60,949 bases of DNA from Prolixibacteraceae bacterium (GCA_021740385.1 JAIOZY010000026.1:1-60949); one strand, 5' to 3'; positions 16,948 through 26,505 are shown, counted from the stretch's first letter. The notes: generated by a model not told the origin, from the sequence alone. Translations and numbers: made by a program.

Positions 16948-18773
16948 ATAATAAAGCGTTTGATGGTGGCTATTAAATCGTCGCTGTTAATGGGTTTAAC
17001 CAAAACATAATCGCAGCCCGCAGAATAGCACTTTTCTTCATCGTCGGGTAACGCAAGGGCTGTTTGCGCAATAACCGGTACATTGGGGTTTATCTCTTTT
17101 ATCTCACGTGTGGTGTCGTAACCGTCTTTTTCAGGCATCATGATGTCCATTAAAATCAGGTTCACGCTATTGTTTTTGTACATTTCGATGGCTTCATTGC
17201 CGTCTTTAGCCCACAACAGGTTCACTTTGGTCCGTTCGAGAAAAGCTTCAATGAAAAAGTAGTTCGACTCGGTATCTTCTGCCACGAGTATCGTTTTCGA
17301 CGACCAATTTATGTCACCGTAAACCGATGGTTTTGTGATGGTTATTTTTTGTTCTTTTTCCAGCGGCAGGAAGAAAGTAAACGCGCTGCCTTGTCCTTCA
17401 CTCGATTCAACATGTATTTCACCGTTGAGCAGTTCCACAAGTTTTTTCGAAAGCGTTAATCCAAGGCCGGTACCCCGGTTTTTGTTGGTATTGATGTTTC
17501 CTGACTTTCCAAACTTGCGGAAAATTATATCCTGCTGATCGAAGGGAATACCAATACCTGTATCTTTTACGTAAAAGGCAATGCGGTTGTTGTTTGCCGG
17601 ATGAAAGCCAAATTCGATGTAGCCTTTTTCTGTGAACTTAAGGGCGTTGTTTAACAGGTGCGAAATAATTTGATATATGCGTTCGGGATCGGAAAATATC
17701 ATGTATAGCGGGTCGGGGTTTCCACGGTTAACCTTAATCTCTATGTCGGTTTTTTCAAGAATTTCCTGTTTCGATTCAATATCGGAAAGCAATTTATCGA
17801 AAATGCTGTTGATGTAACACTTTTCTTTTTTTGGTTTAACCTGGTTGGTTTCAAGTTTCGCAATTTCAATGATGTTGTCCATCAGGTTCAGTATATCGTT
17901 GCTGCTGTCCTGGATAAACTGAACGTATTCAAGGCGCTCTTCAACACTGAGGTTGGCATCGCTCAGCAACGATGTGAAACCGGTTATGGCATGTAGCGGT
18001 GTACGTATTTCATGTGGAAGGTTGTCGAGAAAGGCCGATTTTAACCTTTCGGCTTCTTCTGTTTTGTGTTTTGCCCGCTGTAGTTCTGTTTCAACCTCTT
18101 TTTCGGAAGAAATATCGCGTAAAATAATTAGCTGGTAGTTTACATTGTTTAGGTTGAACCTGCGTACAAATTCCGAAAACCAGTAAATTTTACCGTTTTT
18201 TGAAAGCAACCGCTTTTCAAGGAAGTATGAGTCAAGGTTTTTGCTTTGAAGTTTTTCAAGCAGTGATTTTTGTTTTGGTATATCTTTATCGTATGTCAGT
18301 TCTTCCCACGAAAGGGCTGCAATTTCTTCACAACTATACCCGGTTTTGGCAACGAGGTAGGGCGAAATCCAAAGGTTTTCACCGCTATCGGTGTTTTTCA
18401 GTATAAAGCCAACGGGTGCATCGTTAAATATGCTTCTGAAATCGGGGTTTTTAAACAAACTGTCGATGTTAAACCGGAATTTTTCAATGGTAACAATGAT
18501 TTCTTCATTGTTTAGGGGACTGTATGAAAGAGTTATGGGTATGCTGTTTTCGGCGGGATTTGCAATGCATGCATTTTCTGTAACAACACCGCTGGGCATT
18601 TTTTCAAATTGCCCACCCTTTAGAAAGATTTTTTTCAGTTCGCCAATGTTTTGGACATCAGTTCCTGCAAGTTGCACGAATTGTTTGTTGGCTGACACTG
18701 ATTTTTTATAGATGTTGATAATCAGTGCAGCAATTGGTAAATTTTGAAATAATTGATTTTGACCCATATCCAT
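16944..18773 (-). CDS. Cytosolic hybrid histidine kinase with PAS domains and receiver
   Basis: The 609-residue protein has two PAS-like regions (about 5-95 and 105-225; the second contains WISPYLVAKTGYSCEE and a PAC-like end at RDISSEKE). The dimerisation/phosphoacceptor helix carries His254 in NLPHEIRTPL, and the HATPase domain has N-box, DTGIGIP and GTGLGLT motifs (about 365-470). The C-terminal receiver has Asp543 in LMDIMMPEKDG and Lys593. There is no transmembrane segment or signal peptide, so it senses an intracellular cue. No partner output regulator is adjacent. It converges with the protease gene, sharing TTAA as overlapping stops. Confidence 0.93.
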   Translation of the reverse strand: MDMGQNQLFQNLPIAALIINIYKKSVSANKQFVQLAGTDVQNIGELKKIFLKGGQFEKMPSGVVTENACIANPAENSIPITLSYSPLNNEEIIVTIEKFRFNIDSLFKNPDFRSIFNDAPVGFILKNTDSGENLWISPYLVAKTGYSCEEIAALSWEELTYDKDIPKQKSLLEKLQSKNLDSYFLEKRLLSKNGKIYWFSEFVRRFNLNNVNYQLIILRDISSEKEVETELQRAKHKTEEAERLKSAFLDNLPHEIRTPLHAITGFTSLLSDANLSVEERLEYVQFIQDSSNDILNLMDNIIEIAKLETNQVKPKKEKCYINSIFDKLLSDIESKQEILEKTDIEIKVNRGNPDPLYMIFSDPERIYQIISHLLNNALKFTEKGYIEFGFHPANNNRIAFYVKDTGIGIPFDQQDIIFRKFGKSGNINTNKNRGTGLGLTLSKKLVELLNGEIHVESSEGQGSAFTFFLPLEKEQKITITKPSVYGDINWSSKTILVAEDTESNYFFIEAFLERTKVNLLWAKDGNEAIEMYKNNSVNLILMDIMMPEKDGYDTTREIKEINPNVPVIAQTALALPDDEEKCYSAGCDYVLVKPINSDDLIATIKRFII

Positions 18774-18856
18774 ATTAGCTGAATGCAGCCTTAAAAAAAT
18801 AATTAATTTAACAATAAATCAACACCTGAACCGGTTTTTTTGATGAATGGTGCAAA

Positions 18857-20260
18857 TTATTTGAGTAACGTATTGATTAGTTTTATTAAATTACTGTAAT
18901 CGATTCTTTTTGCTACTATTTTTTTGTCTTTATCGAGTAAATAAATTAATGGTGTTGTTTTAACATTGTATTTAAAACGGTATTTTGAAAAGTGTTTGGG
19001 ATCCCAAACATGGTGCCAGCCTACCAGCTCCTTATTTTCGACAAATTCTTTCCATTCATTTTCGTCATCGCCGGTAAAAACGGCAAAAACTTCGATGTTT
19101 AACGCGGGGAATTCGGAATAAATCCGCTTGTACAATTCGGGTATCTCTTTTTTACAATGGCCGCAATCGGGTTCCCAAAAAACAATAACCGTATAATCGG
19201 CAACCAATTCGTGCAGGCTTTCGGGCATTCCCTCAATCGAGGTCATTTTCATTTCGGGGGCTTTGTTGCCAATCAGGTTATACCTTGAAAGGTAGGCCTC
19301 TTCAGCAATTTTCATCAGGGTTGTGGAGTCGGCCCAGGTTGCTTTTCCGTTAAGGTATACCGAATCGGCAATGGTGACAAAAACCGCATCCATGCCCATA
19401 ATATTCGATTGGATGGCGTTGTTGAGTAAAAATTGTGAGACGTACTGGAACATGTCATCGTTTGGCTCGGCCCGGTGTATCACCTTCATGGCATAGGGGA
19501 TGACGGAGTCGGCTGCCTGCAACAATATTTTGTTGAAGTATGTTTCAAGTTTCGGCCGCAACAGGGGGGTGTTCAGTATGCGGTTGTCGCTAAAGTCGAT
19601 GTAATCGAGGAAGTGGTCGCGGTTGTATGCGTAATTGTGAAACCAGCTTATCGAATCGTATTGAGGATGTGTTTCGGGCACATCGGGTTTTGGAACCGGT
19701 GGCTGATATACCCCGTTCATGAAAACGCTGTACATGCTTCCGGGTATTCTTTTCCGTTCGGCATCAATGAAGTTGGTCATTTCGTTGTCGACAGCTTCAA
19801 TTTTGGGGCGCAAGCTTGCTTTTTCTATTTCACCGGCTTGTCTGAATTTTTTCATCAATTCCGATTTTTCTGCCCCTTTTAATTTCAGGAAATTCTGATA
19901 ATAATAAAATCTTTCCGTTTCTTCGGCACCCATTACCTGCAGGTTGCCATAAACATTGGGGTTGCTTGTTGTGATTTTAAATTCCTGGTCGTTTCCAATC
20001 AGTACATCAAAATAGACTTTATCGTTGTAGTATAAAACATACAGGCCTTCATCGAGTTTTTCATCGCCGGTAAATGTGCCTTTTGCCGAGTTGTCCAGTT
20101 TGATTGAGTCGTTAACGTAAATGCGTGAATCGAAATAATGGGCCAGGTACACGGTAGAGTCGGGCAGGCCGCCCCATTCTATAGAAATGCGATAACCTTC
20201 CGCTTTAAGCGAGAAGGCTATCGACAGTAAGATGAATGTAAAAATTGTATGTTTTTTCAT
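18857..20260 (-). CDS. TlpA-like thiol-disulfide protein with DUF4369/DUF5106-type N-terminal region
   Basis: The product (467 residues from the preferred ATG at 20260, which starts MKKHTIFTF and gives a clean signal peptide ending LKAEG) is exported. Residues about 20-110 look like the DUF4369-type beta domain, the middle is a helical region like DUF5106, and about 320-467 form a thioredoxin fold with the active site CGHC in FWEPDCGHCKKE and the cis-proline segment TTPLIYL. Such proteins act as membrane-proximal disulfide reductases in Bacteroidota. It follows the DUF4097 gene by 38 bases and probably belongs to the sigma-factor operon, suggesting an envelope stress role. An upstream ATG at 20287 would add nine residues before the signal and is unlikely. 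Confidence 0.85.
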   Translation of the reverse strand: MKKHTIFTFILLSIAFSLKAEGYRISIEWGGLPDSTVYLAHYFDSRIYVNDSIKLDNSAKGTFTGDEKLDEGLYVLYYNDKVYFDVLIGNDQEFKITTSNPNVYGNLQVMGAEETERFYYYQNFLKLKGAEKSELMKKFRQAGEIEKASLRPKIEAVDNEMTNFIDAERKRIPGSMYSVFMNGVYQPPVPKPDVPETHPQYDSISWFHNYAYNRDHFLDYIDFSDNRILNTPLLRPKLETYFNKILLQAADSVIPYAMKVIHRAEPNDDMFQYVSQFLLNNAIQSNIMGMDAVFVTIADSVYLNGKATWADSTTLMKIAEEAYLSRYNLIGNKAPEMKMTSIEGMPESLHELVADYTVIVFWEPDCGHCKKEIPELYKRIYSEFPALNIEVFAVFTGDDENEWKEFVENKELVGWHHVWDPKHFSKYRFKYNVKTTPLIYLLDKDKKIVAKRIDYSNLIKLINTLLK

Positions 20261-20298
20261 ATTTGCTGACGAACAAATTCGCCACAAAAATGCAAATA

Positions 20299-21330
20299 TT
20301 ATTCCATCAGATCAACTTTTCCGTAACGTGTTTCAATAACAACTGTTGATCGTGGTGCTCCGTTTCCTACAACGGCTTCAACGGTAATGGTGTTGTTGTC
20401 TTCGATATACCGTTTGGTGTCAGCATTTTTTGGGTAATGAACCTTGCAATAGCGGGCTTCACTAATCAAATCGTAAACAGCTTCATCGTCAATGCCAAAT
20501 TTTATGTTCCCGTAACGGTTTTCGAGATAAATCGATTTGAAATCTGCTGAGACATGGTCGATGTCGATATCGCCGTATTCGTTGTCGATGGCAATATTCT
20601 GATTTAACTGTTCAATTTTCCAGTTGGTAAATTTAGATTCGATTTCACCTGTTTCCAATTCATCGAAGCGGTAGTTGTCGTATCGCGAATCGGCAATAAG
20701 GTTCTTGGTATTATCGAATGAAATTACGGAATACCGTGTGTCGAATTGGGCGGTGTTGATGTTGCCGGCACTGAATTTTGAGTAATGAATGTCGCCTTTC
20801 AGTCGTTCAATGTCAGCAAAGGATCCTGAGCCGTATTTCAATTCAAGGTTGATTGCCTTGCATGTTTTCCCGTGAATGTTTCCGTAGTCAATATCAAATG
20901 TTCCGCTGGCATTCAGGTCACCGAAAGTAACATTTCCAAACTGGTTTTCGATTTCAAGGTCACGGTCGTTGGGTATGTTAACTGTGTAAAGGATTTTAAA
21001 ATCCTGGTTGGTTTTAAAATCATTGCTGAATACCGTTTCGGCACGAACCTTTCCGTTCGATGATGAAAATTCGAAGTTGATCATATCGGCTATGTGTTCG
21101 GCTTTGCGGCCCGACAGGTTTGGGATGGTAACAAGCACATCGATCACAACGGAGTCGTCGCGGGTATAAACCAGGTTTATGTCGCCAAATTTGTTTTCAA
21201 TATCGAGTGTGGTTACACCCTTGGCAGGCCATGCACGGCGTAGTTTTTTCTCGTATTCGCCTTTCGATGGCAGGGCTATGGCCAGTAAAAGTGCCAGTGC
21301 CATTATTGTTTTAAATGCTGATGTTTTCAT
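20299..21330 (-). CDS. Exported DUF4097-type beta-helix protein
   Basis: The 343-residue protein has a signal peptide (ALPSKGE) and then repeated short strands with GDI, YGN and RYGK turns (for example NKFGDINL, NQFGNVTFGD, NRYGNIKFG, TRYGKVDLME), which is the pattern of the DUF4097/putative adhesin right-handed beta-helix family. Its 5' end overlaps the anti-sigma gene by 20 bases. In Bacteroidota this family is commonly linked to ECF sigma factors and anti-sigma proteins; its molecular role is not known. It may be a surface or periplasmic sensor or a target of the sigma factor. Confidence 0.8.
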   Translation of the reverse strand: MKTSAFKTIMALALLLAIALPSKGEYEKKLRRAWPAKGVTTLDIENKFGDINLVYTRDDSVVIDVLVTIPNLSGRKAEHIADMINFEFSSSNGKVRAETVFSNDFKTNQDFKILYTVNIPNDRDLEIENQFGNVTFGDLNASGTFDIDYGNIHGKTCKAINLELKYGSGSFADIERLKGDIHYSKFSAGNINTAQFDTRYSVISFDNTKNLIADSRYDNYRFDELETGEIESKFTNWKIEQLNQNIAIDNEYGDIDIDHVSADFKSIYLENRYGNIKFGIDDEAVYDLISEARYCKVHYPKNADTKRYIEDNNTITVEAVVGNGAPRSTVVIETRYGKVDLME

Positions 21331-21853
21331 TGCTATTTGTTTTTAATTGTTTGTTTTCAATTTCGTTGATTATCCGGTTAATGATTTCGAGTTTGGTTTG
21401 GTAATATACAAGCATGGCGTTTATTACCCGCTCATCGTTCGGGGCAGTTCCCAGTTCGGTGCATAGCTGGTTATACATTTGGTCGTATTCTTCCAGCTCC
21501 CTGATCATCATATTAAAATTGGTGCTGTCGCCGTTCAGGTGTTTTGAATATCCGTACAGTTTGTTGGTTTGCTCTTTAATTGTTCGTGTATAATAAAATT
21601 CAACATTGGCGTATTGTTCCGAAACTTCGGCCAGTGTGATTTTTTCGGGCCGGTTATTGTTGTTTGGAACAAAAAAGATGATTCCGATCAAAAGCACAGC
21701 AGCTACACCTGAGATAAAACCTATCCAGTAATTTGGTCTTTTGCGCTGTCTGTTCGTCAGTTTCATTTCAAAACGTTCGAAATGTCCCGGTGCCGGTTCG
21801 TCGTTTTGAATATGATCCCTGTTCCTGATTATTATTTTTTCTAACTCATCCAT
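21311..21853 (-). CDS. Membrane-anchored anti-sigma factor
   Basis: The product is about 180 residues from the preferred ATG at 21853 (MDELEKIIIRN). A short N-terminal cytosolic part with acidic and basic clusters is followed by one membrane helix (GFISGVAAVLLIGIIFFV, about residues 44-61) and a periplasmic helical domain. This topology and the position directly after an ECF sigma gene identify it as the likely anti-sigma partner, although it lacks an obvious zinc-binding HxxxCxxC motif. Its start lies within the end of the sigma gene (ATGGATGA overlap of 8 bases), which fixes stoichiometry by translational coupling. Confidence 0.8.
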   Translation of the reverse strand: MDELEKIIIRNRDHIQNDEPAPGHFERFEMKLTNRQRKRPNYWIGFISGVAAVLLIGIIFFVPNNNNRPEKITLAEVSEQYANVEFYYTRTIKEQTNKLYGYSKHLNGDSTNFNMMIRELEEYDQMYNQLCTELGTAPNDERVINAMLVYYQTKLEIINRIINEIENKQLKTNSNENISI

Positions 21854-22421
21854 AATTAACCTCATTAAGTTCTGCTTTCATTTTTGAGAGGATTTCTTTT
21901 AGTTTCTCCTTGGCCCTGTGGTAAATAACGCGTGAAGACCCGTTGCTGATTTTCATTATTTCTGCAATTTCATCGTGGTCGTAACCTTCGAGTAAAAAGA
22001 GTGACAAAATTATACGGTAATTATCCTGCAGGCTGTTTATTGCTTCTTTCACCATTTCGGGCGAAATACCACTAAATTTTGTTTCATCATGTTGTTTGGC
22101 CGGTTGTTCATCGGGTAAATTGGCCAGCCGCGAAAGGTCGGTATTGGTATCTTTCCTTTTCCTGAGCTGGTCAATCGACCGGTTGATGACAATACGTTTA
22201 AGCCAACCGCCAAAAGGTACATCTCCCCTGAACGTTTCCAATTGCCTGAATGCTGCAATAAAAGCTTCCTGCATTGCATCTTCGGCTTCGGCCGTGTGTT
22301 TCAGTATGCGCAGGCTTACGTTGTACATGCCGCGGTAGTACCTCCTGTATAGCTCGGTTTGAGCCTTCTGGTCGCCTTTTTTGCACCTTTCAATAATATG
22401 ATATAGCAACTGGTCTTCCAT
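21846..22421 (-). CDS. ECF-type RNA polymerase sigma factor
   Basis: The 191-residue protein has region 2 (LYRRYYRGMYNVSLRILKH, EDAMQEAFIAAFRQL, and the promoter-melting PFGGWLKRIVINRSID) and region 4 (SLQDNYRIILSLFLLEGYDHDEIAEI with the helix-turn-helix ending in SSRVIYHRAKEKLK). It is the first gene of the minus-strand operon sigma - anti-sigma - DUF4097 - TlpA-like and probably activates it. The gap of 136 bases to the divergent CPBP gene should hold both promoters; no perfect TAnnTTTG is visible there for this gene, consistent with self-recognition by a different sigma factor. Confidence 0.93.
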   Translation of the reverse strand: MEDQLLYHIIERCKKGDQKAQTELYRRYYRGMYNVSLRILKHTAEAEDAMQEAFIAAFRQLETFRGDVPFGGWLKRIVINRSIDQLRKRKDTNTDLSRLANLPDEQPAKQHDETKFSGISPEMVKEAINSLQDNYRIILSLFLLEGYDHDEIAEIMKISNGSSRVIYHRAKEKLKEILSKMKAELNEVNYG

Positions 22422-22557
22422 TTGTTTTTCAATCCGGTTTAATGACGTTGGCCTGTTTTTAATGTTACACTTTGTTCTGTTTTTTTTTTACAAGTTTGTT
22501 TAAAACACCAAAATACCATTTTTTATTTATCTTTCGACCGAAAAATCGGGCTGGCAA

Positions 22558-23496
22558 ATGAGAAAATTCATAAACTATTTTAAGGACTTCCACAAAGGAT
22601 ATTTTAATGCAAGGCTTTATGGATTTTTCCTGTTGTTTGTAGCTTCGCTCATTGCGGTAAACTACATTTACGATATTGAGGATTCGTTTATCGACAGCTT
22701 TTACGGGAAATGGGTACGTACCCTGCTTTATCTTGGGTATCACGCTTTTGCCTATTACGGGGTGTTGTTAATTATTTGGCTGACGGATAAGTCGAAAATA
22801 ACTTTCAACCGTTTGTTCTGGATTAAAAGCCTTGCCGGGTTGCTGGTATTAAGCATCGACCGTTCGGTGTTCCCGTTTCTTGTAAAATGGGTACTGGCCG
22901 ATGTTCACGTTAAAACATACCGTTTTTGGTTTAAAATATTTTTTAACACCTATGGCCTGGTTACCATTTTGTTTTCCATGGTTATACTGAAACAGGTTTT
23001 CGACCGGAAGGAAGATTTTGGCATTTACGGTTTGCACTTTAAACGGGTCGATTTCGGTGCATATTTCATCATGCTGCTCATTATGGTGCCCGTTGTTTTT
23101 TCGGCCACCTTTTTACCCGATTTCCTCGACTATTATCCAACATACAAGCGTACAGGTGGTGCTTTTTTTGCCTCGTTTTACGGTGTGGGCGAATGGGTTA
23201 GCAAGTTATTTTACGAGTCGGTTTACCTGGTTGATTTTCTAAACACCGAAGTTTTTTTCAGGGGTTTTTTGGTGATAGGCCTCTCGAAAATATTGGGCAA
23301 AAACGTAGTGTTGCCCATGGCCGCCACCTACGCGGTGCTTCATTTTGGTAAGCCTATGGGAGAAACCATCAGTTCGGTATTTGGTGGTTACATTTTGGGC
23401 GTTATAGCCCTTTACAGCCGCAACATTTGGGGAGGCGTTTTCCTTCACGGTGGTATTGCCTTTTTAATGGAGGTGTTTGCCTTTATACGGCAATAA
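22558..23496 (+). CDS. CPBP-family intramembrane protease
   Basis: The 312-residue protein has at least seven hydrophobic segments and is an inner-membrane protein. The CPBP (Abi) signature appears as NTEVFFRGF (Glu and Arg of the ExxxR motif, about residue 228-236), HFGKPMGE with the first histidine, and a C-terminal HGGIAF motif. These residues form the glutamate-type intramembrane peptidase site. In bacteria such proteins are linked to bacteriocin immunity or prenyl-protein processing; here no bacteriocin gene is adjacent, so the substrate is unknown. The catalytic motif has a single visible glutamate rather than the common EE pair. Confidence 0.85.
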   Translation: MRKFINYFKDFHKGYFNARLYGFFLLFVASLIAVNYIYDIEDSFIDSFYGKWVRTLLYLGYHAFAYYGVLLIIWLTDKSKITFNRLFWIKSLAGLLVLSIDRSVFPFLVKWVLADVHVKTYRFWFKIFFNTYGLVTILFSMVILKQVFDRKEDFGIYGLHFKRVDFGAYFIMLLIMVPVVFSATFLPDFLDYYPTYKRTGGAFFASFYGVGEWVSKLFYESVYLVDFLNTEVFFRGFLVIGLSKILGKNVVLPMAATYAVLHFGKPMGETISSVFGGYILGVIALYSRNIWGGVFLHGGIAFLMEVFAFIRQ

Positions 23497-23498
23497 AA

Positions 23499-23527
23499 AA
23501 GGGGTTGCCCTATTGAAACAACCCCTT
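23499..23527. terminator. Two-way terminator between CPBP and sugar-porter genes
   Basis: Arms AAGGGGTTG (23499-23507) and CAACCCCTT (23519-23527) form a perfect 9-bp stem with runs of A on the left and T/A on the right. It starts 2 bases after the CPBP stop and lies 20 bases from the stop of the convergent transporter gene. Confidence 0.8.
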
Positions 23528-23546
23528 AAATATTATCGATTAATGT

Positions 23547-24989
23547 TTATTGCTTTAATTCATTCGGTTTCTTACCTGCCCGCCAGTGCTCTTCAATTTT
23601 TTCGAGCGATACCCCTTTGGTTTCGGGAATGTAACGTAAGCCCCAAATAAGGCCAAGTATGGCAACACCTGAATATACGAAAAATGCCCCGGCCGGGTTG
23701 GGATCGGGTATGGCTGCATTGTTGTTAACAATTTCCATTCCGGGCGCGGTAAATAACCAGGCCAGTTTCAGGAATGTGTAGGCAACAATGGCATTGAAAA
23801 ACCAGTTGGACAATGCCCCTATGCTCATACCCACGCCGCGTACACGGGTTGGGAAAACTTCGGAAATGATAAGCCAGCCAAGAGGTCCCAGGCTTATGGC
23901 AAAGAAAAAGATGTATACCAGCACGGTGCCAACGGTTACCCATTTAAGCGAATCACCCAGGTTGTCTTTTAACAAGAAGAATGTGCCGAGGGCCGAAAGG
24001 GCAACGGCCATGCCAATTAGCCCGATAAAATAGAGTTTCCGCCTGCCAATTCGGTCGATAACCGACATGGAAACAACGGTGGACAATACATTAACCACAC
24101 CAACGCTTACTGTTGCAGTAATGGCTGCCTTAGCGCCTCCAAAACCGGCAATGATGAAAATGGTGGGTGCATAGTATATTACGGTGTTTATGCCCACAAA
24201 TTGTTGCACAAACATGATCCCTACGGCAATGAGCAGTGGTATTCGCCATGTTTTTTTGAACAGTTCGGCATAACCTACCGATTTTCTGTCTTTTTCAATT
24301 TCCATTTTTATTTCGTTAAAAGCAGTTTCAACGCGTTCTTTATCTTCAATGCGTTTCAATACTTTCATTCCTTCCTTTTCTCTTCCTTTACCAATGAGGA
24401 AACGCGGTGTTTCAGGCAGGAAAATCATACCAACAAATAAAATGATAGCCGGGAAAACGCCTACATAAAACATCCAGCGCCACGAGTATGGATTGGCTTC
24501 ATCGGCAAAAGCCAGATCGCTGAAGTAGGAAACCAGGATACCAATGGTGATCATGAGTTGGAAGGATGAAACCAGCGCCCCGCGAATTTTTGTTGGCGAT
24601 ATTTCGGAAATGTACAGCGGCACAGTAAACGACGAAATACCAATGGCGATTCCCAGAATAATGCGGCTAACAATTAAAAACGTTACATTGGGGGCCAAAC
24701 CGGTAAGTATTGAACCAGCGGCAAAAATTAATGAGGTAATAATAATCACTTTTTTCCGGCCAATGATATCGGTAATGCGCCCGGCACTAAAAGCGCCCAG
24801 CACAGCACCAATTAAAACGGCTGCAGTAATCAGCTCCTGTTGTCCGGATGACATTCCTCCCCACGATTGTTTTAAAAACGGCAGCGCACCTGATATCACG
24901 CCGGTGTCAAAGCCAAACAGTAAACCGCCTGTAGATGCAATGGCTGCAATGACGATGACAAGAATTGTTTTGTTCTTTTTACGATCCAT
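23547..24989 (-). CDS. Sugar-proton symporter (MFS sugar porter family)
   Basis: The 480-residue protein has twelve predicted membrane segments and sugar-porter signatures: GFDTGVISGALPFL at the end of helix 1, GRITDIIGRKKVI after helix 2, PETPRFLIGKGR before the central loop, DRIGRRKLYFIG after helix 8 and PETKGVSLEKIEEHW at the C-terminus. It is of the XylE/GalP/GLUT type and should import a monosaccharide with protons. A PfkB kinase and a GNAT gene lie upstream on the same strand; the transporter and kinase may act on the same sugar, but the 196-base gap leaves room for a separate promoter. Confidence 0.92.
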   Translation of the reverse strand: MDRKKNKTILVIVIAAIASTGGLLFGFDTGVISGALPFLKQSWGGMSSGQQELITAAVLIGAVLGAFSAGRITDIIGRKKVIIITSLIFAAGSILTGLAPNVTFLIVSRIILGIAIGISSFTVPLYISEISPTKIRGALVSSFQLMITIGILVSYFSDLAFADEANPYSWRWMFYVGVFPAIILFVGMIFLPETPRFLIGKGREKEGMKVLKRIEDKERVETAFNEIKMEIEKDRKSVGYAELFKKTWRIPLLIAVGIMFVQQFVGINTVIYYAPTIFIIAGFGGAKAAITATVSVGVVNVLSTVVSMSVIDRIGRRKLYFIGLIGMAVALSALGTFFLLKDNLGDSLKWVTVGTVLVYIFFFAISLGPLGWLIISEVFPTRVRGVGMSIGALSNWFFNAIVAYTFLKLAWLFTAPGMEIVNNNAAIPDPNPAGAFFVYSGVAILGLIWGLRYIPETKGVSLEKIEEHWRAGKKPNELKQ

Positions 24990-25185
24990 TTTTGAAATAA
25001 TTTAGTTAAGTTTCTGTAATTGTTTCAGAAAAAAGGGAATAAGATAATTAACAATACGGCTTGATTTTGTTTGTCCCATTCCATTGTTTCTTTTGGTTAT
25101 AAATATAGAAAAATAACTGAAGAAAACAGGAAATGCCGTTGCCTGATAAAGATGAATTGTTCCGTAATTAAAGCGGGTGTTTATT

Positions 25186-26004
25186 TTATATTTCACCTAC
25201 GCCGCCCCAGGCCTGTAAAACAACAGAAGCTGCTTTTGCCCCTTCTTCCATCGATCTCTGAATGTTTTTCGATTTTAAAAAGCATAGTGCAAAAGCTGCC
25301 TGGTATGCGTCTCCACAGCCGGTACTGTCGACTTTCTTCGGTACTGGAAGCGCGGGCTGATGATACGATTGCCCGTTAAAGAAAGCATAGCTGCCATGCG
25401 CCCCAAGGGTGACAACAATAAGCTTTTTCTTTGCAGTGGCGAGTTCGCAGTATTGTGGCAAAAGTTCCCTTCGGGCTGTGATGAATGCAATATCAGTAAA
25501 GCTTACAGTGTCGGCGAGGGGGATGTTGTTTTCAATGTCAAGGTAATCGACAGATAGAAATTGTTTTGGATTCTTCCTTTCAAGCATGGATTGAAAGTTG
25601 GGATTGTTGGCGGGTATGGCCACAATGTCTTGCTGATTTACATGTTTCCAGTCATCGTCCGACAAACGGAAGCTTTCATAAACCCCTCCGTTCCAGGTCC
25701 CTTCTATGCCGTAGCGTTCTGCCTGATCATCGACACGCAACTGGTTGCAGGCCGTTGTGCCTTCGCTGATGTAAATCCTTGATGTATCAATGTTTTTTTG
25801 TTTTAAGAATCGGACAATGTGTTTGCCGTTTTCATCGTTGCCTAAACCGGTTATAACTGATACGTTTGCCTTTGGCTCGAGTTTTTTCCACATTGAAGCA
25901 ACATTGAGTGAATTGCCGCCCAGGAACGATTTTACGAGTTGCGGATAGAAATCGACACAGCAGGGGGTCATGGCCAGCAGTTTCAGGTTTTCTTTTCTGA
26001 TCAT
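25186..26004 (-). CDS. PfkB-family carbohydrate kinase, fructoselysine-kinase-like
   Basis: The 272-residue kinase has the PfkB N-terminal glycine motif (GGNSLNVA) and the C-terminal signature DSTGCGDAYQAAFA, where the aspartate is the catalytic base and GCGD the anion hole. The family includes fructoselysine 6-kinase, sugar and nucleoside kinases; the compact size and residues around TPCCVDFYP resemble FrlD-like kinases, but substrate assignment is weak. It lies 12 bases after the GNAT gene in an apparent operon and upstream of a sugar porter, supporting a role in sugar uptake and phosphorylation. The first start is an ATG just after the GNAT stop. Confidence 0.82.
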   Translation of the reverse strand: MIRKENLKLLAMTPCCVDFYPQLVKSFLGGNSLNVASMWKKLEPKANVSVITGLGNDENGKHIVRFLKQKNIDTSRIYISEGTTACNQLRVDDQAERYGIEGTWNGGVYESFRLSDDDWKHVNQQDIVAIPANNPNFQSMLERKNPKQFLSVDYLDIENNIPLADTVSFTDIAFITARRELLPQYCELATAKKKLIVVTLGAHGSYAFFNGQSYHQPALPVPKKVDSTGCGDAYQAAFALCFLKSKNIQRSMEEGAKAASVVLQAWGGVGEI

Positions 26005-26016
26005 TCGTTGTAGTTC

Positions 26017-26505
26017 TTATTGTAAATGCTTAATCATTGTAACTGATTCACCGGGTGGTTCTGCCACTTTTTTAAAGCCGCATTTCAAATAAAATTCAAA
26101 GGCGTAATTTTCCCTGTCGACACTGAGTGATACTTTCGGATAGCTTTGTTTCTTCAATTCATCAAGCATGGTATTCATTAACAAGCGGCCAATTCCTTTG
26201 CTCCTGAAAGGTTCAAGAACGGCCATGCTCACTTCGGGTGTTTCTGCATCGACAAAGCCGTAGCCTTTTTCTACTTCGGTAAAGAGCCTTGTCCAGATTG
26301 CACCGATAAGCGAACCATTGTATTCAGCCACAAGGCAAATGTCTCCCTTACGGCCAAAGTCTTTGATGTACCGGGCCAGTTCAGGTAGTTTGATGATATC
26401 CCTGGGCGGTTTTTCTTTGCCTTCAGGGATAAAAATGGCGTTGTACATTATCTCGTCGAGGAACGGAATTTCAGGTTGTTGAATTTTTCGGATTTTAGGA
26501 TTCAT
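26017..26505 (-). CDS. GNAT-family N-acetyltransferase
   Basis: The 162-residue protein has the acetyl-CoA binding motif FRSKGIGRLLMNTML (motif A, about residues 105-119) preceded by the strand EVSMAVLEP and followed by SLSVDRENYAFEFYLKCGFKKV (motif B). This is a typical single-domain cytosolic acetyltransferase. The acceptor is unknown. It is the first gene of the minus-strand trio with the PfkB kinase (12-base gap) and perhaps the sugar porter, so it could modify a sugar or amine in that pathway, although GNAT genes often sit in unrelated operons. Confidence 0.87.
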   Translation of the reverse strand: MNPKIRKIQQPEIPFLDEIMYNAIFIPEGKEKPPRDIIKLPELARYIKDFGRKGDICLVAEYNGSLIGAIWTRLFTEVEKGYGFVDAETPEVSMAVLEPFRSKGIGRLLMNTMLDELKKQSYPKVSLSVDRENYAFEFYLKCGFKKVAEPPGESVTMIKHLQ

